Positions 8,036-16,775 of a stretch of DNA of 64,000 bases are shown here, in pieces. The translations under genes were made by a program, and so were the position numbers. How positions within the stretch are numbered: the stretch's first letter is position 1; every line of letters begins with the position of its first letter. Source of the stretch: Photobacterium frigidiphilum (GTDB lineage Bacteria > Pseudomonadota > Gammaproteobacteria > Enterobacterales > Vibrionaceae); NCBI RefSeq assembly GCF_003025615.1, contig NZ_PYMJ01000027.1:29373-93372 (forward strand). Reading direction: 5' to 3'. The notes beneath the pieces were generated by a model that was given only the letters and a program-made list of their open reading frames with translations, was not told the DNA's origin and ran no database searches.

Positions 8036-10749
8036 ACCTCCCCCTGATAACGTTCACGCGCTTGTTCAATTTGATTGGCTTTCAGTAAGGCGGCATCGAG
8101 CTCACTGCACCCGTGCTCTGCCATGAAATCTGCCCGTTTCTTCTTGGCTTTACCGTCTGTTTCACCCAGTGCCAAATAGAGGGCAGGGGGAACGACACAA
8201 AAACGAGAGAGCAGGGTATCGTTCATCCCCATCACGACCCCTTCTTTGAACTTGCCGTCTTCTGCTGTCATTGACCGAATGAGATCTTCTTCTTCGGGAT
8301 TGAGTTTTTTAAACGTTTTAAGGGTGTTGAGTTCATCCTCACTCATGTTCAACATGATCCACCACTCGCTGTTATTCAGCATCTTTCGAGAGGAGAGGGG
8401 GTAATCGGCTAAATCTTGTGTGGCCACCCAATTCCATGCTTCCAATTTTCGCCACATTTTGGTGATTTTATTGCCATAGGGAGCCAGTAGTGCATTGGCT
8501 GAGAACAGGTGGCCTTCATCCGTCAGGGCAACAATGGGGATCCCGTCGTATTGGTCGCGCTCTGCAATGTAGTTAATTTTATTGATCAAGGAGATATACG
8601 CGGTGGCTAATTGCGCGTCATACCCTTCTTTGGCATACAGACCTAAATCAATGATCGTGACATCCACTTCTGGCCAGGGCGCACCGTCGCGGTCAAAAAT
8701 TTTTCCTTCCAGTCCTTCACAGAAGAACGCCATGCTATCGGCCATGGTTCGGGCGCGTTGTTGACGCTCTTGGGGGTAATTGTTGTCTTGGGAAAATGCC
8801 AGTAGGGCATTTTTAACGTGTGTAGGACGCACCATGACATCTTCGCGATGGCATTGCTCTGCGGCCTGCTTGAGTGCCTGACGTACCATGGATGAATCAG
8901 CACGACGGTAATCATCAAGCTCTCGTTTTTCTCCACCGGTTATCATCAGGCGAGCCATAATCTCCAGCTCCCCGAGGATGTCACGCTCTTCATCATCCGG
9001 TGAATCATCGTTATTGAGATTTTCTGGTTTTAAGGCCTCATCATTGCTTATTTGGGGGAGATCTTTTCCCACCAAATGGCGGGCATCAGCAAAAGGCGCC
9101 ATCGCCCCTGGGGAGGAGGCTTTCACTTCAATTCTGTTGACACTTAAACCGTAACGTTCACAGAAATCACCTAACAAGCCAAAACTGTTACCCGCTTCAA
9201 TAATGAACAGTCGAGGTCGGTGTATCGCTAACAAACGCAGACACATACCGACTAAGGTGGCCGATTTACCACTGCCCGATGGACCAAATAGGACAAGGTG
9301 CGCATTGGATAAGTAATCCTCCAAGGGATCGAATCCCAATAATTCGCCCCCTCGATTGAAAAAAGAGAACGTATTCGATCCTGTACCGGTACTCCGGCCA
9401 AACAAGGGGGACAATCGCATCATGTCTTCCAGCCATACCCACCCGCAATACCAATAATGAGGGTCATTGGCCGGGTTGTAGTTCATCGGTAACCACCGCA
9501 GAAAACTGTCTAACGGGGCAACCTGATCACTGTTAGAGACAAACCGCAAGTGCAAGCCCTGTCGGTTAAAGGCTGAGCGCAACATATCGGTACTGCTCTC
9601 AATCTCATTGACACTTTCCCCCTGAATATAGAACGCGATTTGTCCACGCCACAATATGTTGCGATTAATCAGCGCATCGATACTGGCACACTGGGCTTTG
9701 CATTCTTGAATGTCAGGCTCATCCCCCACGGCGGCTTTTTGAATGACCTTCAAACGCTCACGCCCTTTCTCTTTACTTTGCGGAACCAGCGTCATGGCCA
9801 TCATTGTGCCTGGCGGTAATTCATCAAAAACAACACAGCCTGGCGCCGTATCGTCATCATCTGATACCTCACCAAAAATGCATCCGGCCAGAAACGCATC
9901 ACTGTCCCAGGTATCAAGTTCAACCACACGATTGGCAATGTTTTTTTCACCTTTAAACCACCACAATCCATTATCGACATCTGCCGTAACACGACTGCGC
10001 AGTAAGCGCTCTGCATAATCCCGATCGATAGGCGAAAACTGCTGACGATAAAAATGAGACTCACCACGTATTGGTGACGGGTTGAGAAACGGGGCGAGCC
10101 ACTGAAACACTGCGTCACCCTTCGCTTTAGCAATGGATACGCCATAATCTTTAAAACTCGATGGCAATAACACCCGTTTTTGCAGGGCTTTTAACTGAGC
10201 AAGGTTTTTCTGAACGTGTGCATCATTGGCGTCTTTCGGTAGCCAGCGATAAACGGCAACAATGACTTGTCGATCCCGTCCTCGCCATGGGCGGTTATCG
10301 ACACTGAAAATGCCTTGTTCACGGCCTATAAAAGAAAAATGCTTCGCATCTTGTGCCAATACCGCTTCCGTAAACGCGTCGTTAACTCGCGCCTTGGCCT
10401 TCAGTTGATCAACAACATCCCCAAAATTATCCACATCACGGGCAAAGAGCTGAATGATCCAAGGAATGTCTTCCTCTCCCTGACTCAGACTGCCAAACGT
10501 ATTGGTGAGGTTCTTGACAATTTTATTCAGGTTTTTTTGTTTTTTATCTTCCGTCGAAACGGGCTTGATTGTGAAAAAGGCCCCAATAGAACGACCATCT
10601 TCAAGCTCAACAATGCCATCATCATCAATATCAACCCACGGTAAATGTGATGCAAAAGAGGGCGGCACCGTGTAGTCCAATGGCGGTACTTCAAAGGCTT
10701 TCCCGTGGGTAAATAAAGACGTCACACCGTCACGTAATCGTTGCAGCAT
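8029..10749 (-). CDS. TraC/VirB4-type transfer ATPase, PFL_4706 family
   Basis: A 906-residue cytoplasmic ATPase of usual length for TIGR03744. Walker A is GPSGSGKSATLVG near residue 490, and Walker B lies around PIVALTDEGHLFS in the last third. The N-terminal half resembles the VirB4 region that interacts with the membrane complex. It powers pilus assembly and substrate transfer. No broken motif was seen. It starts at ATG 10749, overlapping the stop of the upstream lipoprotein gene. Confidence 0.95.
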   Translation of the reverse strand: MLQRLRDGVTSLFTHGKAFEVPPLDYTVPPSFASHLPWVDIDDDGIVELEDGRSIGAFFTIKPVSTEDKKQKNLNKIVKNLTNTFGSLSQGEEDIPWIIQLFARDVDNFGDVVDQLKAKARVNDAFTEAVLAQDAKHFSFIGREQGIFSVDNRPWRGRDRQVIVAVYRWLPKDANDAHVQKNLAQLKALQKRVLLPSSFKDYGVSIAKAKGDAVFQWLAPFLNPSPIRGESHFYRQQFSPIDRDYAERLLRSRVTADVDNGLWWFKGEKNIANRVVELDTWDSDAFLAGCIFGEVSDDDDTAPGCVVFDELPPGTMMAMTLVPQSKEKGRERLKVIQKAAVGDEPDIQECKAQCASIDALINRNILWRGQIAFYIQGESVNEIESSTDMLRSAFNRQGLHLRFVSNSDQVAPLDSFLRWLPMNYNPANDPHYWYCGWVWLEDMMRLSPLFGRSTGTGSNTFSFFNRGGELLGFDPLEDYLSNAHLVLFGPSGSGKSATLVGMCLRLLAIHRPRLFIIEAGNSFGLLGDFCERYGLSVNRIEVKASSPGAMAPFADARHLVGKDLPQISNDEALKPENLNNDDSPDDEERDILGELEIMARLMITGGEKRELDDYRRADSSMVRQALKQAAEQCHREDVMVRPTHVKNALLAFSQDNNYPQERQQRARTMADSMAFFCEGLEGKIFDRDGAPWPEVDVTIIDLGLYAKEGYDAQLATAYISLINKINYIAERDQYDGIPIVALTDEGHLFSANALLAPYGNKITKMWRKLEAWNWVATQDLADYPLSSRKMLNNSEWWIMLNMSEDELNTLKTFKKLNPEEEDLIRSMTAEDGKFKEGVVMGMNDTLLSRFCVVPPALYLALGETDGKAKKKRADFMAEHGCSELDAALLKANQIEQARERYQGEVW

Positions 10750-11165
10750 CAGTAGGCTCCTCCTGTCGGTAATTGGGCTTTCATATCACCCGGTGTGGCA
10801 TAGTGAACGCGCTCATACAGCGGGAATACCGTGCTATATCCCGGAACAGGCAGACTTCCCGCTCGGTGCGGAAACACAAAAAACACAATGTCAGGGTTGG
10901 GAAGGCGTGGAAATTGATTGTTAATTTCACGGTAACTGTCTCGGGTATAATCAGAAACGCGCATGGCTAAAGCCTCCGGGGAGAGCTGACGTCGAAGCGT
11001 AGATCGCGTATCGATAAGCGACTGACCATTCGCCCCGCCAGTTTTACTGAGCCAAACCTCTTTCACATTCGTATCAGGATGAGGCAGTGTGTTGTCTTGG
11101 CTCGATGAGCAAGCACTTAACCCACTGACAAATACAACGAGCCATAAACCATTAATCCAGCGCAT
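10749..11165 (-). CDS. Conjugative transfer region lipoprotein, TIGR03751 family
   Basis: A 138-residue protein starting at MRWINGL behind CACAAGGAGGCAATT. The 41 codons upstream to 11288 lie inside the neighbour and are probably not used. The lipobox LSAC predicts lipid attachment at Cys19. The middle (LIDTRSTLRRQL, YTRDSYREINNQFPRLPNPD) and FPHRAGSLPVPGY match the family. It is likely a VirB7/TraV-like outer-membrane component. Confidence 0.88.
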   Translation of the reverse strand: MRWINGLWLVVFVSGLSACSSSQDNTLPHPDTNVKEVWLSKTGGANGQSLIDTRSTLRRQLSPEALAMRVSDYTRDSYREINNQFPRLPNPDIVFFVFPHRAGSLPVPGYSTVFPLYERVHYATPGDMKAQLPTGGAY

Positions 11166-12561
11166 AATTGCCTCCTTGTGACAGTGTGTCGTAACGGACT
11201 TGCCGGGCATTCGCCGGTTCATCGACCTTGAGGGTTTTTCGAAGGTGCACAGCAACCGGTGTACCAGGCTGTGCATAGACCACATCAAAACTTGAGCCCA
11301 TTCGCTCTTTTATCCATTGATTGGCGTTGCTGATACTGCCAGCCGCTGCATTCGCTAATATGTATTGTCCTTGATCGCCTGAGACGCCCCAGGATCCTCC
11401 CTCGCCATTGGCGGGGATAGAAGCGGTGGTTTGTGCAGCCGCAGCGGCATTGGCGGCGGCCGTTGCAGCATCAAGTAACCCCATCGTGGTCAGGTAAGAC
11501 GTCGCATTGGTGATTTTTGTACCAGAAAGGCAGGGGTTGCCATTGGGATCGGCAATAAAACCTAAATCGTTTGTCTTAATATCACTGCCGTCAAAACTGC
11601 TGTCTGTGACATCATCTCCGTCAGGAATGGCTATCATGCTGCCATCGGCAAGAATAAAATCGAACGTTTCCACCACACCACGGACACACGATAAGTTCCA
11701 GTCTCCTGTCACCGTCCCGGTTGCAATGGCACCCACCACGTCGGGTAACATAAAACCGTTGGCCATTAAGTTCTCTTTGCCAATGATGAGGCTAAACGGA
11801 TACGGCGACGTTACTTGCCCATTGACTGGAATACGCCCAATCAGTGCGGTCATGGCAACGGAATCACTCAGGACAGACCCTCGCCCCAAGGTATACACAG
11901 GGGTCGGTTTATCGTCATCCACCCTGAAATCATCCTGTTCTTCATTCAGCTGAGCAATTTTATTACGCCATGCAATCAACTGAGGGGTGATGACATCCCC
12001 GGTTTTATCGTCCGTGTTGGCATCTAACGGCATGACCCAAATCAGTTCGCTACTGTCAATCTCAGGTTTGGCAGGGTTGGACACTGACCCATGACCAATG
12101 CCTAATCCGTCATAGTTATCATCTGGCGATAACGAGGAAGATGTCTCTGGGACAGGCCGTTCAATACCAATGTCCTCAGTACGGCTTTTGAGTTGTGCCA
12201 TCTGATCATCAAAGCGTGTTTGCACTTGCGCCAACCCCGTCGTGAATTGTTGTTGCAACGTGTCAACCGAGGTTTGGTATTGGTTATTTTGTTGTGCCAT
12301 CGCTTTTTTTAGCTGTGTATTCTCCTCTTTTTGATTATTGATGGTGACCGCCAATGTCCGTAAGGTATCTGCTGGTGTATCAGCGGTGATGCCTAACGTT
12401 TCTTGAATGATTTTTGCCTGTGAAACGGATAATTCAAGTGGCGTTGAGGGTTTGGCTTCCTCCTTTGGTGCTTGGTTATCATCGGGACTGAGCCCAAACA
12501 CAGCAAACACAAAGAACAGCGCCCCCAGTAATATCAACAGCAGTTTGTTTTTATTGGTCAT
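11152..12561 (-). CDS. TraB-like conjugative element protein, TIGR03752/PFL_4705 family
   Basis: A 469-residue protein, start chosen at MTNKNKLL behind AAGGAGGCCA. One N-terminal membrane anchor (LLLILLGALFFVFAVFGL) is followed by a coiled coil (about residues 60-130) and a VirB10-like beta domain with the motif GNPCLSGTKI. TraB/VirB10 proteins span the periplasm and link inner and outer membrane complexes. An Ala-rich stretch near residues 370-385 may be a linker. Confidence 0.9.
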   Translation of the reverse strand: MTNKNKLLLILLGALFFVFAVFGLSPDDNQAPKEEAKPSTPLELSVSQAKIIQETLGITADTPADTLRTLAVTINNQKEENTQLKKAMAQQNNQYQTSVDTLQQQFTTGLAQVQTRFDDQMAQLKSRTEDIGIERPVPETSSSLSPDDNYDGLGIGHGSVSNPAKPEIDSSELIWVMPLDANTDDKTGDVITPQLIAWRNKIAQLNEEQDDFRVDDDKPTPVYTLGRGSVLSDSVAMTALIGRIPVNGQVTSPYPFSLIIGKENLMANGFMLPDVVGAIATGTVTGDWNLSCVRGVVETFDFILADGSMIAIPDGDDVTDSSFDGSDIKTNDLGFIADPNGNPCLSGTKITNATSYLTTMGLLDAATAAANAAAAAQTTASIPANGEGGSWGVSGDQGQYILANAAAGSISNANQWIKERMGSSFDVVYAQPGTPVAVHLRKTLKVDEPANARQVRYDTLSQGGNYALD

Positions 12562-13366
12562 CATTGGCCTCCTTGGCAATAGGTGGCAAAGACTGAAACA
12601 GCGGCCCTGACGTGACAATAAAAGCGGTATTAATGGCGCTGTCTGTATTAACCGGTCCCAAATCCGGGTAGGCAAAGCTCACGCCAAATGCGCGGGCACT
12701 GACTTGACGCGGGTCGAGGTTTAAAATCGCATTATATTGATGAGTGAGTTTAATGGCCGTCACCGTATAACCGGCCAGTGTCCAGGCGGCGAGCGGCTGG
12801 GCAATCACGGGCCATAATGGAAACGCTTGCGCCGCGATGTCTTTATCCAGGTGCATGGTTGAACGCGTTATGCCCGGTAATGGCTCAATGGCATGCGAGG
12901 GACTGTAAAGTGATTGCTGGGCAAAGCGCACCAGTAAAGCCGGTGCGGGCATCTGTAATTGGTTGATATGCTTACCCAGTGCGTCTTTATCTTGCTTTAC
13001 CTGTGCTTGCTGTTTTTGCTCATCAGGCATGACAATATCAATACGTGAAGGGGTGTCGGCGTTTTGTTGTGCGCGAATGTCTAACACAATGCGTTCGCCA
13101 TCCCGCAGACGTTCAATCTGAATGCGTTGTGATTCAAATGGTTTGCTCGCCGTTATAAAGATTTTACCTTTCAGGGAATCCAACGTGGCATGCCGATAAA
13201 AAGAAGACGGCACACCGACCCGTACATCCCCGTCCAGGGTCAATATCACTTCTTGCCCCACGGGGAGCGTGACGGTTAATGGCTCGCCTTCCCATGCCAA
13301 CACACGATCGGAGGCAGCAACGTAACCAGAGAAGAGGAATAAGATAATCACCATCAGACTTTTCAC
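12551..13366 (-). CDS. TraK-like secretin-associated protein, TIGR03749/PFL_4704 family
   Basis: A 271-residue exported protein with signal peptide (SLMVIILFLFSGYVAA). The next part, LAWEGEPLTVTLPVGQEVIL, is the typical start of the TraK/VirB9-like proteins of this system. It should form part of the outer-membrane core with the TraB-like and lipoprotein partners. It overlaps both neighbours by a few bases (4 nt with the TraE-like gene). Confidence 0.88.
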   Translation of the reverse strand: MKSLMVIILFLFSGYVAASDRVLAWEGEPLTVTLPVGQEVILTLDGDVRVGVPSSFYRHATLDSLKGKIFITASKPFESQRIQIERLRDGERIVLDIRAQQNADTPSRIDIVMPDEQKQQAQVKQDKDALGKHINQLQMPAPALLVRFAQQSLYSPSHAIEPLPGITRSTMHLDKDIAAQAFPLWPVIAQPLAAWTLAGYTVTAIKLTHQYNAILNLDPRQVSARAFGVSFAYPDLGPVNTDSAINTAFIVTSGPLFQSLPPIAKEANDDQ

Positions 13367-14013
13367 TGTTCACCCCCTGATACCACATTAATTTCTCGTG
13401 CTGGCCCATCAAAACAATCGATAGCCAGCCCCCACGGGTTGTTATTCACATCCACGTCGTAGCGAACAATGCGCAGCGGCCACCGTGCGAGGGAGGTTTT
13501 TACTTCCGTGCCTTTGACGTACTCCTTGAGTTGTAAATCAGCAAGGACCGTCCAGCTGTCTTGGCTGAGTGTGGTGACCCGCCAGTCTTTATAGCCACGA
13601 CCAGGGATCTCAAACAATGCCCGTTCGCGACCTGATAGCTCTCCCTTGCTGCGTTTCTGATCATAATCTTGCGCTAACACTTCCCGGCATTGCGGGGTGA
13701 TGTACCATTTATAGGTGTGTAGGTTTTGTTTGTAGTCCGTCGTTCCGTTGGTTGGCCATCGGTTAATTTGCGCAAACATCCTGACCGCAAAGTCATACAC
13801 ATTGGGGGCCGGTACTTCCCACCAAGGGCGGGTTGATCCCGCTCGTAAATCAGGGGGGTTATGCACGGTGATATCTTGAGCAGCATTGTTCCACCCAAAG
13901 GCCATAAACAGGCAGACCGCCGTCAGCCCGCCGACCGCAAAGTTCAAGCTTCGAATATGCGCGTCACGCCCAGTGAGTGCATTACGAAAACGCCCACGTG
14001 CTCCAGTACTCAT
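13363..14013 (-). CDS. TraE-like conjugative element protein, TIGR03746/PFL_4703 family
   Basis: A 216-residue protein with ribosome site GGAGACCGG. It has an N-terminal cytoplasmic stub, one membrane helix (FAVGGLTAVCLFMAFGW) and a periplasmic VirB8-like domain. Segments YDFAVRMFAQINRWP and YITPQCREVLAQDY fit the family. It is an inner-membrane assembly factor of the type IV secretion core. Confidence 0.88.
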   Translation of the reverse strand: MSTGARGRFRNALTGRDAHIRSLNFAVGGLTAVCLFMAFGWNNAAQDITVHNPPDLRAGSTRPWWEVPAPNVYDFAVRMFAQINRWPTNGTTDYKQNLHTYKWYITPQCREVLAQDYDQKRSKGELSGRERALFEIPGRGYKDWRVTTLSQDSWTVLADLQLKEYVKGTEVKTSLARWPLRIVRYDVDVNNNPWGLAIDCFDGPAREINVVSGGEQ

Positions 14014-14327
14014 TCCGGTCTCCCGATGTATTCATAATGCGGAAAATTGGCTTGTTTAAAGATAGAAAACGCCACGTTGGCACCGAAGAATGCCTCCATC
14101 TCATCGGTGTCAATGTCCGTTAGCCCTTCAGCTTGAATGACATCGGCCATGTCAGCCCGGTAAGCATGAAAATGGCGATAACATACATACTGGCCGTTAT
14201 CAGCCCGATAAAAACGGAAGGTACGTTTGCCCGCAACGGCATTCACCGTTGTTTCTGCCAACAAGGTGCCCGTGAAAATGACATCCCGTCCTCGCCTATC
14301 GGCTTGCTTAATGTGATGGTGTTCCAT
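14010..14327 (-). CDS. Hypothetical protein of the transfer operon
   Basis: A 105-residue soluble protein rich in His and aromatic residues (YRADNGQYVCYRHFHAYR). No family was recognised and no signal peptide was seen. Its start and stop overlap both neighbours by 1-4 nt, so it is translated within the operon. It lies between the TraL-like and TraE-like genes, where canonical islands usually have no gene, and may be lineage-specific. Confidence 0.7.
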   Translation of the reverse strand: MEHHHIKQADRRGRDVIFTGTLLAETTVNAVAGKRTFRFYRADNGQYVCYRHFHAYRADMADVIQAEGLTDIDTDEMEAFFGANVAFSIFKQANFPHYEYIGRPE

Positions 14328-14719
14328 TATTCGTCTCCGCCAATGTGCACCACATACGCCATATCGATTTGGGCTAATAGCGCCCGAGCATGGGTGCGGT
14401 ATAAGTTAAAAAACGCGGGGATCTCGTCTTTGTTTTGTGTTTTCAATAGTCGGCATTGAACACGGTTATCGAGTGCTACATTCCGCTCTCGACGCACTTC
14501 AAATACGAGCCACCATCCGTCATTGCTTTCAAATATCTCTTGGGTGATGTGGGTGCTGTCTTTGGGGGATGGCCCCAAATCGTAGTCTGCAAAACTGCGC
14601 AGCCAACCAAACAACTTAATAATGGGTTGACCATCGCCAGGAATGATTTCATGCATCGTTGGCATTTGTTCACCGGCGGCATTGGTCGGTAAGATGCGAG
14701 AAAGGGTTGAAGTCGTCAT
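14327..14719 (-). CDS. Hypothetical protein of the transfer operon
   Basis: A 130-residue soluble protein without a recognised domain. It has a Trp-rich middle (SNDGWWLVFEVRRERN) and a helical end. Its stop overlaps the next start and its ATG overlaps the TraL-like stop by 4 nt. Such tight packing supports a real gene. Like its neighbour at 14010 it appears to be an addition to the standard TraL-TraE order. Confidence 0.7.
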   Translation of the reverse strand: MTTSTLSRILPTNAAGEQMPTMHEIIPGDGQPIIKLFGWLRSFADYDLGPSPKDSTHITQEIFESNDGWWLVFEVRRERNVALDNRVQCRLLKTQNKDEIPAFFNLYRTHARALLAQIDMAYVVHIGGDE

Positions 14720-15054
14720 CGTTTGTCCTTTTTATTTTGATGCAATCCGGTGTGATGTATGGTGCGCTCTCGATGAAACCAGACATCTATTTTCTGGTAG
14801 AGCCAGCCTGTGGGTTTGTTTTTACGCAGCGCAATCAATGGGGTTGCCAATGATTTCGGCATCAGAAAAATGGCAGAGGCCCCTAACGCCACGCCGAGCA
14901 ATGCTGGCATGGCGCTGTGTGTCACAAAGACACTGACCCCCCCCCCGGTAACGAGACCGATGAAGAGGGTAAAGCCTGACAGTATCCCGATTTCCACGAT
15001 ACTGAGCCCTTTGAGGAAAGGGGGGCGTTCATTGAGTGCAGTGGCTTTTTTCAT
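14716..15054 (-). CDS. TraL-like conjugative transfer protein, TIGR03750 family
   Basis: A 112-residue membrane protein. LNERPPFLKGLSIVEIG followed by two hydrophobic helices and KPTGWLYQKIDVWFHR is diagnostic of TIGR03750. The family corresponds to TraL/VirB3, a small inner-membrane partner of the VirB4 ATPase. It is tightly coupled with the upstream gene (1-nt overlap). Confidence 0.92.
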   Translation of the reverse strand: MKKATALNERPPFLKGLSIVEIGILSGFTLFIGLVTGGGVSVFVTHSAMPALLGVALGASAIFLMPKSLATPLIALRKNKPTGWLYQKIDVWFHRERTIHHTGLHQNKKDKR

Positions 15055-15392
15055 TACACTTTTTCCATCAGGTTTAGGCCATAGTTCACGCCCCAGATAC
15101 TGAGTAAGATAAGTGATGCCCCGATGATGCCATCGGTAATGAAGTCATTTTTTGTCTTACGCTCGGCGCGGATTTCCTGAAAAATCCCCCACATATGAAT
15201 AATGTAATAGATGACCGCACCCGCAATACCAATCGGCCCCCCGTAAAGCAGGGCGTCATAGGCATAGGCAAAAAACGTTTTGAGAATATTGTCTTTGTCG
15301 CCGCCCGTTGTCGGATCTTGGTTGCCAGGGATATACGCCCAGGCAGGGTGCACACTGAACAAACACAGCCAGATAAATAGTCGAGCCTTCAT
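15054..15392 (-). CDS. Conjugative element membrane protein, TIGR03745/PFL_4702 family
   Basis: A 112-residue protein with signal peptide (LFIWLCLFSVHPAWA) and two membrane helices (PIGIAGAVIYYIIHMWGIF, GIIGASLILLSIWG). Size, layout and position before TIGR03750 match PFL_4702. It is a pilin-like or channel-associated inner-membrane protein, and which of these is unclear. Confidence 0.8.
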   Translation of the reverse strand: MKARLFIWLCLFSVHPAWAYIPGNQDPTTGGDKDNILKTFFAYAYDALLYGGPIGIAGAVIYYIIHMWGIFQEIRAERKTKNDFITDGIIGASLILLSIWGVNYGLNLMEKV

Positions 15393-15402
15393 TGCGGGAT
15401 CC

Positions 15403-15654
15403 TTATGTATTCACCGTGAATACACCAGTAAACAAGATGAAATTGATGATGAGCCAAATGATCATGGCGCGGAGCATGGCAGTGTTGAGTTTGACCTTGT
15501 CGGTCTTGAGATTTTTTAACCCACGAAAGACACTCCAACCGACCCAGAGTACCCAGGCGGTAATGAGGATCATGCCGATAATGGCCACCATTTGAGCAAA
15601 TTCCACCACGCTGAATCCGGCGCCTTGTTCAAACGCGTCATAGACAGGGTTCAT
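15403..15654 (-). CDS. DUF3262/PFL_4701-like small membrane protein, possible pilin
   Basis: An 83-residue protein with two hydrophobic segments separated by a short basic loop. This fits the VirB2/TraA-like architecture and the TIGR03758 (DUF3262) position between RAQPRD and PFL_4702. Start NPVYDAFEQGAGFS resembles the family. Pilin function is inferred. Confidence 0.8.
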   Translation of the reverse strand: MNPVYDAFEQGAGFSVVEFAQMVAIIGMILITAWVLWVGWSVFRGLKNLKTDKVKLNTAMLRAMIIWLIINFILFTGVFTVNT

Positions 15655-15965
15655 GGGGTAGGTATTCTCATAATGTAATCACCACCCAAAGGCTGAACAG
15701 ACGCGGGCTCTGGGCGTGTTGGATTGAGATAGGCATCGATGCCCGATTGAACATCGCGGATATCACTGCGCAATGAGTGATAATCAAATTGACGGGATTG
15801 GCGATAATCCGCATTGCGCTCAGCGCGTTGAACGAGATATTCCAGCTTACCGAATTGATCGTTAATCGCGGCAAGCTCACGTTTTTCATCGTCAATGGAG
15901 GCAGCTTGTGCTAGCCCACAAGACATTAGGATCAGCAGCCATAAACCAGACCGAACGGGATACAT
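15651..15965 (-). CDS. RAQPRD-family exported protein
   Basis: A 104-residue protein with signal peptide (LWLLILMSCGLAQA) and helical mature part. The segment YHSLRSDIRDVQSGIDAYLNPTR and the end LGGDYI match Plasmid_RAQPRD (TIGR01690). The signature itself has drifted to RPEPAS. It is the first gene of the mating-pair operon, with the palindromic leader 58 bp upstream. Function unknown. Confidence 0.85.
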   Translation of the reverse strand: MYPVRSGLWLLILMSCGLAQAASIDDEKRELAAINDQFGKLEYLVQRAERNADYRQSRQFDYHSLRSDIRDVQSGIDAYLNPTRPEPASVQPLGGDYIMRIPTP

Positions 15966-16022
15966 AATAAAAATTCCTCAGTAGGGGGTACTGAGAAACA
16001 CACTAAACAAAAAAAACAGAAA

Positions 16023-16066
16023 AATACTGATTAGAACTTTTTTTCAAAAAAAGTTCTGATTGTAGA
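16023..16066 (-). promoter_or_regulatory. Conserved palindromic leader, copy A
   Basis: One of four copies of an AT-rich palindrome (centre CTTTTTTTCAAAAAAAG), 58 bp upstream of the RAQPRD gene. In the minus-strand RNA it gives a long hairpin followed by a T-rich tract. GATATCA follows at 16084-16090, on the upstream side. In this copy the distal arm has decayed (TTCTGATTGTAG instead of TTCTAATCAGTA). The pattern is like an attenuator or a long operator. Which one is unknown. Confidence 0.6.
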
Positions 16067-16097
16067 AATAATATTTTTTTATTGATATCATAAAAGG

Positions 16098-16754
16098 TTA
16101 CAAAAATTTCTTATAGCTAGATACCGCGATACGCATCATCATGCCACTGACTATCGCCGACGGTAATAACAGCCAAACAGGGTGCAAGGGGAATAGTCCG
16201 GGGATAATTAACCACAGGCTACCGGCCCAAACGAACGTATGCGGTAAAATCCGACGACTGTAATAATTCACTGTGACGGTTTCTCGCTCAACATGCGCAA
16301 TACGGCGCTGTCGAACAACCAATCCATCAAATAATCCAACAAAGAGTGCCAGTAAAAAAACAGGGTAGAAGCCCATCAAGATCACCACTCTAGCAACCAG
16401 TGCCAATGACACATAAACAGCCCCTTGCCAATACGGGGTCAAGCCCGAAAACCATCCGGTGAACTCAAAGTCAATCAGTGCTTGGCATTGCTCAAAGATA
16501 CGCAGTATGTAATACGTCACCTGCTGTGCCAGTCCCGGGTAATCCCCATCCAATAAAGCCACTTGTATCAGTAAGGTGTCTTCAGCATGCTTACCTACCG
16601 TCCATCCCCACAGGGGGCCGAACCATTCAGCCATGATAAGCACGAGCCAAATAATAAATAGCCATTCAATGCCTTTAAAGGGGAGCCAGTACCAGGGCGT
16701 TTTTTTTACCTCTTTATTAGCGTCCTGATTTTTTTGCTTTGATTGAACAGGCAT
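16098..16754 (-). CDS. DUF4400/TIGR03747 conjugative element membrane protein
   Basis: A 218-residue protein with about four membrane helices (WLFIIWLVLIMAEW, VSLALVARVVILMGFYPVFL, FVWAGSLWLIIPGLFPL). Segment GLVVRQRRIAHVERET is typical of the family, which always follows TraD. Its role in transfer is not established. It is the last gene of the TraD operon. Confidence 0.88.
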   Translation of the reverse strand: MPVQSKQKNQDANKEVKKTPWYWLPFKGIEWLFIIWLVLIMAEWFGPLWGWTVGKHAEDTLLIQVALLDGDYPGLAQQVTYYILRIFEQCQALIDFEFTGWFSGLTPYWQGAVYVSLALVARVVILMGFYPVFLLALFVGLFDGLVVRQRRIAHVERETVTVNYYSRRILPHTFVWAGSLWLIIPGLFPLHPVWLLLPSAIVSGMMMRIAVSSYKKFL

Positions 16755-16775
16755 AAAGTTTCTCGCTTAGACACA

